A DNA stretch of 64,000 bases, from contig NZ_RJVO01000001.1 of the NCBI RefSeq assembly GCF_003730135.1, forward strand, positions 892,001 to 956,000, in the 5' to 3' direction. Below are positions 47,159 through 54,888 of the stretch, in pieces. The notes beneath the pieces are model-generated. The model was not told the origin of the DNA and searched no databases. It saw nothing but the letters and a program-made list of their open reading frames with translations. This stretch comes from Stagnimonas aquatica. Its GTDB lineage: Bacteria; Pseudomonadota; Gammaproteobacteria; Nevskiales; Nevskiaceae. Made by a program: the position numbers and the translations under genes. Position 1 is the first letter of the stretch. The number at the start of each line of letters is the position of its first letter.

Positions 47159-48847
47159 ATGAGCAAGCTCCAGGATGTGAAAGTCCCCGATCTCGGCGGC
47201 AGCAGCGATGTGCCGGTGATTGAAGTGCTGGTCAAGGATGGCGACGCCATCGAGAAAGACGCGGTGCTGCTGGTGCTGGAATCCGACAAGGCGACCATGG
47301 AAGTACCGGCGCCGGCGGCCGGTGTTGTTCGCGGCCTGGTGGTGAAGGTCGGCGACAAGCTTTCCCAGGGCAGCCTGATCTGCCAGTTGGAGGTGGAAGG
47401 CGCTGCCGCGCCTGCCCAGTCCGACGCTGCCACTAGCCCGGTTCCACCAGCCGCGCCGAAGCCGTCGGTGCCCGCGCCCGTCGCTGTCGCGCCGACGCCG
47501 CCACCCCAACCCGCACCCGCAAGCGGGGCAGGGAGTACGGCAACGCATCGAGTGACGGTGCCCGATCTCGGCAGCTTCAAGGATGTGCCGGTGATCGAGG
47601 TGCTGGTGGCCGACGGTGCCAGCGTCGAGCAGGACGCGCCGCTGCTGGTGCTGGAATCCGACAAGTCGACGATGGAAGTCCCGGCGCCCGCCGCCGGCAC
47701 CGTGCGCGGACTCAAGGTGAAGGCCGGCGACAAGCTCAATGTCGGCGACTTCATCTGCGAGCTGGAGACGGTCGGCGCTGTGCCGGCGTCCGTCGCGCCT
47801 AGCCTGCCCTCCGAGGGCCAGGGAGCTGGGGCCAGGGCCGCCGCTGCGGCGGGCCAGGTCCAAGCGCATACACCGCCCCCACCCCAGCCCTCCCCCGCCA
47901 GCGGGGGAGGGAGCACCGCCATCGTAGTGCCGCCCGCAGATGCCGCCCACGCCGGCCCCGCGACGCGCAAGTTTGCGCGCGAGTTGGGTGTCGATCTGGC
48001 TCAGGTGAAGGGCAGCGGCGCCAAGGGCCGCGTCACCATCGAGGACGTGCAGGCGCATGTGAAGGCGCGCATGTCGGCGGCGCCGACCGCGACGGCCGCC
48101 GTCGTCACCGGCGGCAGCGGCATTCCGCCGATTCCGGCCCAGGACTTCAGCCAGTACGGCCCCATCGAGCGCAAGGAGCTGGCGCGCATCCGCAAGCTCA
48201 GCGCCGCGCACCTCTCGCGGAGCTGGCTCAACATCCCGCACGTCACCCAGTTCGACGAGGCCGACATCACCGAGCTGGAGGCCTTCCGCAAGACCGCCAG
48301 CGAAGACACCGGCGTCAAGCTCACCCTGCTGCCCTTCCTGATGAAGGCGGTGGCGACGGCGATGAAGCAATTCCCCGAGTTCAACAGCTCGCTGGCGCCC
48401 GAAGGCGATGCGCTGATCCTCAAGCAGTACTGCCACATCGGCTTTGCTGCCGACACCCCGAATGGCCTGGTGGTGCCGGTGGTGAAGGATGTGTGGAGCA
48501 AGGGCATCGTCCAGCTCGCGCAGGACTGTGCCGACCTCGCCAAGAAGGCGCGCGACGGCAAGCTCAAGCCGGAGGAAATGCGCGGCGGCTGCTTCAGCAT
48601 CTCCAGCCTCGGCGGACTCGGCGTCAGCGGCGGCTTCACGCCGATCGTGAATGCGCCGGAAGTCGGCATCCTCGGTGTCAGCAAGGCAAGCATGAAGCCG
48701 GTGTGGGACGGCAAGGCCTTCCAGCCCCGGCTGATGCTGCCGTTGTCGCTGAGCTACGACCACCGGGTGATCGACGGCGCCTACGCCGCGCGCTACACCG
48801 TGGCGCTGGTGAAGCTGCTCGGCGATCTGCGGCGGCTGGCACTTTGA
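47159..48847 (+). CDS. aceF: dihydrolipoyllysine acetyltransferase (PDH E2), two lipoyl domains
   Basis: 562 aa. Starts MSKLQDVKVPDLGGSSDVPV. Lipoyl domain 1 carries Lys44 in ESDKATMEVP; lipoyl domain 2 (from about residue 131) carries Lys169 in ESDKSTMEVP. A peripheral-subunit-binding domain covers about 265-300 (ATRKFARELGVDLAQVKGSG). The catalytic acyltransferase domain ends with the active-site motif SYDHRVIDGAY. The linkers at residues 114-126 and 239-252 are PPPQP(A/S)PASG-type and are encoded by palindromic repeats listed separately. No lpd gene follows directly, so E3 must be encoded elsewhere. Confidence 0.97.
   Translation: MSKLQDVKVPDLGGSSDVPVIEVLVKDGDAIEKDAVLLVLESDKATMEVPAPAAGVVRGLVVKVGDKLSQGSLICQLEVEGAAAPAQSDAATSPVPPAAPKPSVPAPVAVAPTPPPQPAPASGAGSTATHRVTVPDLGSFKDVPVIEVLVADGASVEQDAPLLVLESDKSTMEVPAPAAGTVRGLKVKAGDKLNVGDFICELETVGAVPASVAPSLPSEGQGAGARAAAAAGQVQAHTPPPPQPSPASGGGSTAIVVPPADAAHAGPATRKFARELGVDLAQVKGSGAKGRVTIEDVQAHVKARMSAAPTATAAVVTGGSGIPPIPAQDFSQYGPIERKELARIRKLSAAHLSRSWLNIPHVTQFDEADITELEAFRKTASEDTGVKLTLLPFLMKAVATAMKQFPEFNSSLAPEGDALILKQYCHIGFAADTPNGLVVPVVKDVWSKGIVQLAQDCADLAKKARDGKLKPEEMRGGCFSISSLGGLGVSGGFTPIVNAPEVGILGVSKASMKPVWDGKAFQPRLMLPLSLSYDHRVIDGAYAARYTVALVKLLGDLRRLAL
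47499..47535 (+). repeat. GC-rich palindromic repeat, copy A, in aceF linker 1
   Basis: Degenerate copy: CCACCCCAACCC leader then CCCGC-AA-GCGGGG core and CAGGGAG end. It lies in frame inside aceF and encodes the Pro/Gln/Ala linker PPPQPAPASGAGS between the two lipoyl domains. Confidence 0.6.
47875..47913 (+). repeat. GC-rich palindromic repeat, copy B, in aceF linker 2
   Basis: GCCCCCACCCCAG leader, then perfect arms CCCTCCCCCGC (47888-47898) and GCGGGGGAGGG (47901-47911) around CA. It encodes PPPPQPSPASGGGS between lipoyl domain 2 and the subunit-binding domain. The same arms recur at 51543-51566. Confidence 0.75.
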
Positions 48848-48892
48848 GCCGCCGCCCCGGTCCCATTGCGGTAACCCTCACGGAGCCTGCCC

Positions 48893-49192
48893 ATGCCGCG
48901 CATCCTGCTACCCGCCCTGGCGCTGTTCGCGCTGACTGCTTGCAGCGCCACCGGCGCGCCGCCGCCGGCGGCCACGAGTGAGGCGCCGGTGGCCGGTTAT
49001 GTCAGCGATCTGAGCGCCTTCGAGGCCTACCTCGCCGGCAAGCCCACGCCAGCGCAGTTCAAGGCGCACTACCCGGACGTCACCCTGGTGCTGCCCGGGC
49101 AGATCGCCACCAAGGAATTCCGCATGAACCACTCGCGCTACTTCGCCGAGCTGGACGCGGACGGCCGTATCGTCGGCGGCAAGTTCCAGTAG
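48893..49192 (+). CDS. small lipoprotein, 99 aa
   Basis: Hypothetical. Lipobox LTAC gives a lipidated Cys17 (MPRILLPALALFALTACSAT). The mature region reads FEAYLAGKPTPAQFKAHYPD and LVLPGQIATKEFRMNHSRYF, then a beta-like end DADGRIVGGKFQ. No domain recognised. It follows aceF by 45 bp and may be transcribed with it. Confidence 0.78.
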   Translation: MPRILLPALALFALTACSATGAPPPAATSEAPVAGYVSDLSAFEAYLAGKPTPAQFKAHYPDVTLVLPGQIATKEFRMNHSRYFAELDADGRIVGGKFQ

Positions 49193-49218
49193 CAGCAGCA
49201 AGCCGGCTCGCTGCCGGC

Positions 49219-50262
49219 TCAGGGCAGCGGGTGCTCGCGCAGGAAGTTGAGCATGCGCTCGGTATAGCCCAGCGGCCAGCGCAGATGGTTGACGGTGCCG
49301 AGTTGGTTGGCGGCGATGATGTTGGCGGGGTTGGCCGGTGCCGCGCACAGCGCCGAACAGCCCTGCACCTCCTGCAGCAGATTGCCGACGCGGATGCTCT
49401 CCACCGGCGCCGCCAGGCCGCGCGTGCGCAGATCCTTGAGCAGGGCTTCCGACGAATCGCAGATGCCGATGATGTCGCACTGATTGCCGACGTGCAGCAG
49501 CGCCATCTTGTTGTTGCCGAACGCGGCCTGTGGGCAGGGGTCGGTGGAGTCACCGAAGGGATTCGGCGAGGAATACACCGCCGCCGCCGCGATGCCGGGC
49601 GTGTTGAGGCCGTACAGCTCGGCCATCGCCGAGCCATTGCTCCAGCCGGAGAGATACACGCGCTTCGGATCGACGATGCCGCGTTCCTTCACCGCCGCGA
49701 TGAAGTGGTCGATGGTGGCGACATCGACGTTGAGATCGGGGCTGCTGCGGTCGAGATTGCGATACCAGTTGTCCCAGCCCAGGCCGGTGTCGTCGGGGAA
49801 GGGGTAGTAGTGCTCGGTGTCGCGGCCGGCCACCAGCAGCAGCGAAAAGCCCGGGCGCGTCGGATCGCCGCTCAAGTCGGCGCTGGTCTGGCGCGGCAGC
49901 AGGTCGGTGAGCAGCAGGGTGTCCATCGGGAACAGCGAAGGGTGCAGGAACACCAGCAGCGGCAGCGGCTTGTCCGCCGCCGCGCCCGGGCCCGAGACCA
50001 GGCAACCGGCGCGGGCGGTGCCGTCGGCATCGGTCCAGGCCAGGCTTTCGCCGTAGATGGTGGTGCACAGCGAGGCCAGGGCCAGCACGCCGTCCAGGGA
50101 ATTGGTCTGCGGCCGAGGCGTGTTGCCGTAGCGGCTGTCGCACTTGGCCTCGCCCACCGGCGTTGGCGCGGGTGGCGCGGCGGCGGCGGGCGTGCCGGGT
50201 TCGCCGCTGGCGCAGGCGCTCAACAGCAGGGCGGCGCACAGCCGCAGGCTCCAGGTGTTCAT
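49219..50262 (-). CDS. alpha/beta-hydrolase lipoprotein, polyhydroxybutyrate-depolymerase-like
   Basis: 347 aa. Start chosen at the ATG of MNTWSLRLCAALLLSACASG, with GGAGGAGA upstream and a lipobox (LLSAC, Cys17). The catalytic serine is in YLSGWSNGSAMAEL (GxSxG), reached after PLPLLVFLHPSLFP. The layout matches secreted esterase/PHB-depolymerase family hydrolases. Several cysteine pairs suggest periplasmic or surface folding. Substrate unproven. Confidence 0.82.
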   Translation of the reverse strand: MNTWSLRLCAALLLSACASGEPGTPAAAAPPAPTPVGEAKCDSRYGNTPRPQTNSLDGVLALASLCTTIYGESLAWTDADGTARAGCLVSGPGAAADKPLPLLVFLHPSLFPMDTLLLTDLLPRQTSADLSGDPTRPGFSLLLVAGRDTEHYYPFPDDTGLGWDNWYRNLDRSSPDLNVDVATIDHFIAAVKERGIVDPKRVYLSGWSNGSAMAELYGLNTPGIAAAAVYSSPNPFGDSTDPCPQAAFGNNKMALLHVGNQCDIIGICDSSEALLKDLRTRGLAAPVESIRVGNLLQEVQGCSALCAAPANPANIIAANQLGTVNHLRWPLGYTERMLNFLREHPLP

Positions 50263-50349
50263 CGGCGGTCTCCTCCGCGAGCGCCGGCCTTCGCAACGAG
50301 ACCGGTCTGCGGCGGATAATACGGGTCCGCGCCACGCAGGATGCAAACC

Positions 50350-50523
50350 ATGTCCGCCCCGAAAAAGACCAACCCCGCCGCCGCTGCCCTGAAGGCCGCG
50401 CTGGCCAACAAGAAGGCCGCCGGCCCCGGCGGCAAGCTGGTGCTGCGCGCCGACAAGGGCGAGGGTGCCCGTGCGCAGAAAGACGCCGAGCGCCTGGCCG
50501 GCAAGTCGCGCAAGGTTCACTGA
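50350..50523 (+). CDS. small basic Ala/Lys-rich protein, 57 aa
   Basis: MSAPKKTNPAAAALKAALAN then KKAAGPGGKLVLRADKGEGA. An in-frame ATG three codons earlier is less well placed; GCAGGA fits the chosen start. Highly charged, probably nucleic-acid binding or disordered; no family recognised with confidence. Lies 22 bp before the PhzF-like gene. Confidence 0.6.
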   Translation: MSAPKKTNPAAAALKAALANKKAAGPGGKLVLRADKGEGARAQKDAERLAGKSRKVH

Positions 50524-50545
50524 AGCGCCGTTTCGGAGTTCGCCG

Positions 50546-51451
50546 ATGAGCAGCCTGGCGTTCCACACCCTGGATGTCTTCACCGAGCGCGCCTACAGCG
50601 GCAACCCGCTGGCAGTGGTGCTCGATGCCGATGGCCTCAAGGACTGGCAGATGCAGCGCATCGCCAGCGAGTTCAACCTCAGCGAGACGGTGTTCGTCTG
50701 CAAGCCGCGCACGCCGGGTGCGCTGGCCACCGCGCGTATCTTCACGCCGGCGCGCGAGCTGCCCTTTGCCGGCCATCCCACGGTGGGCTGTGCCTGCCTG
50801 CTTGCCGATCTCGGTCTGGTCCCCGCCGGGGATGCGCGCCTGGTGCTGGATGAAGGCGTCGGCCCGGTTGCTGTCGAACTGCGCCAGGAGGCCGGCAAGC
50901 CCTGGTTCGCCCAGCTCACCGCCGCCGTTGCGCCGGAGACCCGGCCTTGGGATGGCGATTTCGCCGAGCTCGCCGCCGTGCTCGGGCTGGCGCCGGAAGC
51001 GCTCGGTGGCGAGGCCGAAGTGCCGCGCCAGGCCAGTTGCGGCAATCCCTTCCTGATCGTGCCGCTGAAGCAGCCGGAACTGCTGGCGGCGATCAGTTTC
51101 GATGCCCAGCGCGCACGCGCCCTGTTGGCCGGCGGCTGGGCGCACGCGATCCACGTCTACGCGCGCGGCTACGAAGACGGCGAACTGCGCGCCCGCATGT
51201 TCGCGCCCGACCTCGGCGTTGCCGAAGACCCGGCCACCGGCTCGGCCGCCGTCGCACTCGCCGGCGCGCTGGCGCTGGAAGCGCCACAGCCCGAGGCCGA
51301 CCTGCGCTGGACCATCCAGCAGGGCGTGGAGATGGGCCGTCCCAGCCAGCTCTATGCCGAAGCCAGCAAGCGCGGCGGCAAGGTGATCGCGGTGCGTGTT
51401 GGCGGCTATGCGGTGCGGATCAGCGAAGGGTGCATCCGGGTGCCGGCCTAG
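50546..51451 (+). CDS. PhzF-family isomerase/epimerase-like protein
   Basis: 301 aa with the two-lobed diaminopimelate-epimerase fold of the PhzF/YddE family. N-terminal FHTLDVFTERAYSGNPLAVV, catalytic Glu in EFNLSETVFV, ELPFAGHPTVGCACLLADLG, and second-lobe motif VAEDPATGSAAVALAG. No phenazine genes nearby, so this is a general family member of unknown substrate. Confidence 0.9.
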   Translation: MSSLAFHTLDVFTERAYSGNPLAVVLDADGLKDWQMQRIASEFNLSETVFVCKPRTPGALATARIFTPARELPFAGHPTVGCACLLADLGLVPAGDARLVLDEGVGPVAVELRQEAGKPWFAQLTAAVAPETRPWDGDFAELAAVLGLAPEALGGEAEVPRQASCGNPFLIVPLKQPELLAAISFDAQRARALLAGGWAHAIHVYARGYEDGELRARMFAPDLGVAEDPATGSAAVALAGALALEAPQPEADLRWTIQQGVEMGRPSQLYAEASKRGGKVIAVRVGGYAVRISEGCIRVPA

Positions 51452-51470
51452 TGTCCTTGCTGTCTGGCAA

Positions 51471-51492
51471 CCCTCCGCTGGCGGGGGGAGGC
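51471..51492. repeat. GC-rich palindromic repeat, copy D
   Basis: CCCTCCGC-TG-GCGGGGGGAGG, 20 bp after the PhzF-like stop. With copy E 50 bp further on it forms a pair between two rightward genes, like a bacterial interspersed mosaic element. Confidence 0.65.
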
Positions 51493-51529
51493 CGGGAGCG
51501 GGGCGTTGCAGCCCCCGCGCCAGGGTCTC

Positions 51530-51571
51530 GCCCCCACCCCAACCCTCCCCCGCGCGCGGGGGAGGGAGTCG
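51530..51571. repeat. GC-rich palindromic repeat, copy E
   Basis: GCCCCCACCCCAA leader, perfect 11-base arms CCCTCCCCCGC (51543-51553) and GCGGGGGAGGG (51556-51566) around GC. It ends about 20 bp before the GTG of the DUF72 gene. Identical arms to copy B within aceF. Confidence 0.8.
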
Positions 51572-51590
51572 CCGAGCGCTAGGCGCGAAG

Positions 51591-52628
51591 GTGGATCTGT
51601 TTGGTGATGGGGCGCCACCAACGCCGAAGTCAGTGAAGCCGCCCGCTGAAGCCAAGAAACCACGCACCAAGGGCATTCAGCCGGCGGACGCCAATCCGAC
51701 GCTGATCGAACTCGCCGAGCATCTGCACGCCCGCTACGGCGAGCGGCTGCGCCTGGGCACCTCGTCCTGGTACTTCCCCGGCTGGGCCGGCTTCGTCTGG
51801 TCCGCCGCCGCGCGCGAGGCCAGCGAGCAGAAGGTCTCGCGCGAAGGGCTGCGGGCCTACGCCCTGCACCCGCTGTTGCAGAGCGTCAGCCTCGACCGCG
51901 CCTTCTACACGCCGATGACCGCCAGCGACTACGCGCGCTACGCCAATCAGGTCGGTCCCGGCTTCCGCTTCACCAGCAAGTGCTGGCGCGGCATCACCGA
52001 CCCGGTGATCGAGGGCACGCCGAACCCCTTGTTCATGGACGGCCACTACGCACGCGAGCAGATTCTCCAGCCCTTTCTCGACGGCGCCGGCGTCAAGGCC
52101 GGGGTGCAGGTCTTGCAGTTCTCGCCAGGCCTGCCGCGTCGCGCCCGGCTGACGCCGCGCAGCTTCGCCGAGCGGCTCGATGCCCTGCTCGCCACGCTCG
52201 CCAGTCCGATTCCGGTAGTGGTCGAACTGCGCGATGCCGAGCTGCTCACGCCCGACTACTTCGCGGTGCTCCAGCGGCACGGCGCCGAGCACTGCATCAA
52301 CGTGCATCCACGCAGCGGCGTCGCGGTGATCGAGCAGGCCAGGCTCATCGGCCGCCGGCCGGAGCCGCTGGTGATCCGCTGGATGCTGCACGCCGGCTTC
52401 GAGTACGAAGAGGCGCGCGAGCGCTATGCGCCGTTCGAGAAGCTGGTGGACGAAGACCCCGCCACCCGCCGCGCCGTCGCCCGCCTGGCGCGCCGCGCGC
52501 TCGATGCCGGCGGCACGGTCTACGTCATCGCCAACAACAAGGCCGAGGGCAGCGCGCCCTTGACGCTGTTCAAGCTGGCGGCGGAGATTGCCGGCGAGCC
52601 CGAGTCAGCAGCCGCGAGGTCGCCATGA
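51591..52628 (+). CDS. DUF72 domain protein
   Basis: 345 aa with a TIM-barrel-like DUF72 fold of unknown function. The GTG start giving VDLFGDGAPPTPKSV was chosen because the frame upstream runs through the repeat. Family strings: RLRLGTSSWYFPGWAGFVW, YCR-less AFYTPMTASDYARYA, FRFTSKCWRG and VVELRDAELLTPDYFAVLQR. Stop overlaps the ATL gene start (ATGA). Confidence 0.85.
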   Translation: MDLFGDGAPPTPKSVKPPAEAKKPRTKGIQPADANPTLIELAEHLHARYGERLRLGTSSWYFPGWAGFVWSAAAREASEQKVSREGLRAYALHPLLQSVSLDRAFYTPMTASDYARYANQVGPGFRFTSKCWRGITDPVIEGTPNPLFMDGHYAREQILQPFLDGAGVKAGVQVLQFSPGLPRRARLTPRSFAERLDALLATLASPIPVVVELRDAELLTPDYFAVLQRHGAEHCINVHPRSGVAVIEQARLIGRRPEPLVIRWMLHAGFEYEEARERYAPFEKLVDEDPATRRAVARLARRALDAGGTVYVIANNKAEGSAPLTLFKLAAEIAGEPESAAARSP

Positions 52629-53002
52629 AAGGACGAGCGCCAAAACCCAAGCCCCTGAGCGCCTTCAACTACCAGACGGCGCGCACGCAGATTCTCGACA
52701 CCATCCGCCGCATCCCCAAGGGCAAGGTGGCGAGCTACGGCCAGATCGCCTATGTCGCCGGCTGGCCCGGCCGCGCGCGGCTGGTGGCGCGGGTGCTGGG
52801 CGATGTCGAGGCCAGCGACGGCGTGATCCCCTGGCAGCGCGTCATCAATGCCCAGGGCAAGATCGCCATCCCCAAGGACTCGCCCGGTCATCGCACGCAG
52901 ATTCGTCTGCTGAAGGCCGAGGGCGTGGTGTTCCTCAACGGCAAGGTCAGCTTCGTGCATCACGGCTGGCAGCCGGGTGATCCGAGCCCCTTGCTGGATT
53001 GA
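52625..53002 (+). CDS. alkyltransferase-like protein (ATL/MGMT family)
   Basis: 125 aa, the single DNA-binding domain of O6-alkylguanine transferases. HTH region KGKVASYGQIAYVAGWPGRA with the intercalating Arg. The usual PCHRV active site reads IPWQRVINAQGKI, with Trp in place of the acceptor cysteine, the mark of ATL proteins that bind damage and hand it to nucleotide excision repair rather than transferring the alkyl group. Coupled to the DUF72 gene. Confidence 0.9.
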   Translation: MKGRAPKPKPLSAFNYQTARTQILDTIRRIPKGKVASYGQIAYVAGWPGRARLVARVLGDVEASDGVIPWQRVINAQGKIAIPKDSPGHRTQIRLLKAEGVVFLNGKVSFVHHGWQPGDPSPLLD

Positions 53003-53073
53003 GTCGGCCCGTCGCAAGCTTTCGCCGGTAAGCCCCGCGGGCACCCGAAGAACTGAAATAAGGAAAACGCCCC

Positions 53074-53508
53074 ATGGCCGCTTCTCCACATGTCGATGTC
53101 GCGGTGCCGGTTCGCGTCAAGCTGTCCGCGCTCTGGGCGGCGCTGATGTTCTGCTACATCTACGGCGACTACTTCGGCCTGTATGTGCCCGGCAAACTCG
53201 GCGGCATGCTCGAAGGCGCGGGTCCGATCGGGCCGGTGAGCCAGGGCACGCTGGTCATCACCGCCGTTCTGCTCGCGGTTCCCGGCCTGATGGTGTTTCT
53301 CTCGCTCGTGTTGCCGATGGCGATCTGCCGCTGGGGCAACATCCTGCTCGGCGCGTTCTACATCGCGGTCATGCTGCTGACGATGCCCGGCGCCTGGAAC
53401 TTCTATTTGCTGATGGGCGTCATCGAGATCGGGCTGGGGCTGCTCACGCTTTGGTATGCCTGGAGCTGGCCTCGCCAAGGCAATGCGCAGGCGGCGGTGG
53501 AGTCCTAG
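53074..53508 (+). CDS. four-TM membrane protein (DUF6326-like)
   Basis: 144 aa. AAGGAAA precedes the ATG of MAASPHVDVAVPVRVKLSAL. Four hydrophobic segments: ALWAALMFCYIYGDYFGLYV, GTLVITAVLLAVPGLMVFL, GNILLGAFYIAVMLLTMPGA and YLLMGVIEIGLGLLTLWYAW. Family name is from memory of the segment order; function unknown. Confidence 0.78.
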   Translation: MAASPHVDVAVPVRVKLSALWAALMFCYIYGDYFGLYVPGKLGGMLEGAGPIGPVSQGTLVITAVLLAVPGLMVFLSLVLPMAICRWGNILLGAFYIAVMLLTMPGAWNFYLLMGVIEIGLGLLTLWYAWSWPRQGNAQAAVES

Positions 53509-53555
53509 CCTCACTCAAAGCCGATGAGTCCTCACGGCGCGTCTCGGCCCCGGCC

Positions 53556-54038
53556 TCAACTACCGCCAGAGAGGATCGGCGGCAGGGGAATGCCGGGCAC
53601 CTCGCACTGACCGTGACCGTGGGTGTCCACGGTGCAGCCGTTGCCGTTGTTCACTTCCTTGTTGGAACCGCCGCCCGCCAGGGCCGCGATGGCGACCGTC
53701 CCGACCACGCCGGCACCGACCCAGAGCCAGGTGTGCCCGCCGGAGCGGTTCCCGGTGGCTTGCGAGCGGTCCGGGCCGGACCGCAAGGGCAGGCCGAGCA
53801 GCGTGCTGTACGGCGCCTGACCCGGACTCAGCTCGACGCTGGCCACCGCCAGTCGCGGTGCGCCGTCGCCGGGGCGCTGCCGCCAGTCCTGGGTTTCGGC
53901 CAGCAGCCGCAGGCGCAGCCCCTGGGCCGGGCGTGGTCCGCCGAACTCGAATTGCAGGCGCGCCGCCGGCGTCAGCTCCTGGGCGCGGGCCGGCAGCGCG
54001 AGCAGCGCCGTCAGCGCCATGGCGATGGTTTTCTTCAC
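53556..54038 (-). CDS. secreted hypothetical protein, 160 aa
   Basis: Signal peptide MKKTIAMALTALLALPARAQ. The mature part has an Arg-rich segment (GLRLRLLAETQDWRQR), one hydrophobic segment (TWLWVGAGVVGTVAIAALAG) and a Gly/Pro tail with two cysteines. May be anchored in a membrane or glycine-zipper associated. No family recognised. Divergent from tetR by 173 bp. Confidence 0.7.
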   Translation of the reverse strand: MKKTIAMALTALLALPARAQELTPAARLQFEFGGPRPAQGLRLRLLAETQDWRQRPGDGAPRLAVASVELSPGQAPYSTLLGLPLRSGPDRSQATGNRSGGHTWLWVGAGVVGTVAIAALAGGGSNKEVNNGNGCTVDTHGHGQCEVPGIPLPPILSGGS

Positions 54039-54211
54039 GGTGTTTCCCTTGGTGTTATTGGGTGCCGTCCATGTTCCCCATGCGGCACTCGCCGCACTTT
54101 AGAGCGGTCCTGGCGACGCCGGCAAACGATCCTGGCCGCTGGCGGCGATTCCCCGCGCCGCGCCAGCGGGTTAATGTGCCAGCCTCGTATCTCCGCCAAG
54201 CAGCAGCGACG

Positions 54212-54817
54212 ATGGCCAATGCAAAACCCGCGGTGCCGCGGCCGCGCGGTCGCGCGGTTGAACAGGCGATCCTGAAAGCCACCTTGCAGATCCTCACCGA
54301 GGACGGCTACACGGCACTGACCATCGACCGCGTCGCCGCCACCGCGCGGGCCAGCAAGACCACGATCTACCGGCGCTGGGCGACCAAGGAGCATCTGGTG
54401 CTGGCGGTGTTCGCGGAGCTGCCGGTCGCCGAGCCGGTGGCGGGGCCGAGTCTGGAAGCGGACCTGATCACCCTGTTCGGGCAGTTCACCAGGATCATGG
54501 AGAACTCGCCGCTGCGCGGGGTGCTGCCCAACCTCACCGCCGAGTGCATCAACAATCCGGAGCTGTCGGCGGCGCTGATCCAGGTGAACGAGCAGCGCCG
54601 GGCGCCAATCCGCCAGGTGCTGCGCCACGCGATCACGCGCGGCGAGCTGCCCGCCGACGCCGACATCGAACTCGCCATCGACGTGATCCAGGGCGCGATC
54701 TCGATCCGCCTGTACTTCCTGCTCGACCGCCTCAGCGAGGACTGGATCCAGGGTCTGGTCCGGTTGCTGCTGAAGGGCATCGGCCAGGGGCGCGGCACCG
54801 GCAAGACCAAACGCTGA
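54212..54817 (+). CDS. TetR-family transcriptional regulator
   Basis: 201 aa. N-terminal HTH: AVEQAILKATLQILTEDGYT, ALTIDRVAATARASKTTIYR, then RWATKEHLVLAVFAEL, a canonical TetR DNA-binding domain. The remainder is a helical ligand-binding domain with C-terminal ELAIDVIQGAISIRLYFLLD. A perfect 16-bp palindrome just downstream, ahead of the SDR gene, is a likely operator. Confidence 0.92.
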   Translation: MANAKPAVPRPRGRAVEQAILKATLQILTEDGYTALTIDRVAATARASKTTIYRRWATKEHLVLAVFAELPVAEPVAGPSLEADLITLFGQFTRIMENSPLRGVLPNLTAECINNPELSAALIQVNEQRRAPIRQVLRHAITRGELPADADIELAIDVIQGAISIRLYFLLDRLSEDWIQGLVRLLLKGIGQGRGTGKTKR

Positions 54818-54862
54818 GCCCTTCGCCCGCCGCAGCTCGTCCTTTTGGGCGATTTCTATGTG

Positions 54863-54878
54863 TACGATACGTATCGTA
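54863..54878. promoter_or_regulatory. TetR-type operator, perfect 16-bp palindrome
   Basis: TACGATACGTATCGTA, identical on both strands, 45 bp after the tetR stop and 10 bp before the SDR ATG. Such ACGATAC-GTATCGT palindromes are typical TetR-family sites. No Shine-Dalgarno precedes the SDR start, so the transcript start may lie within or next to this site. Confidence 0.75.
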
Positions 54879-54888
54879 TTGTCCGGCC

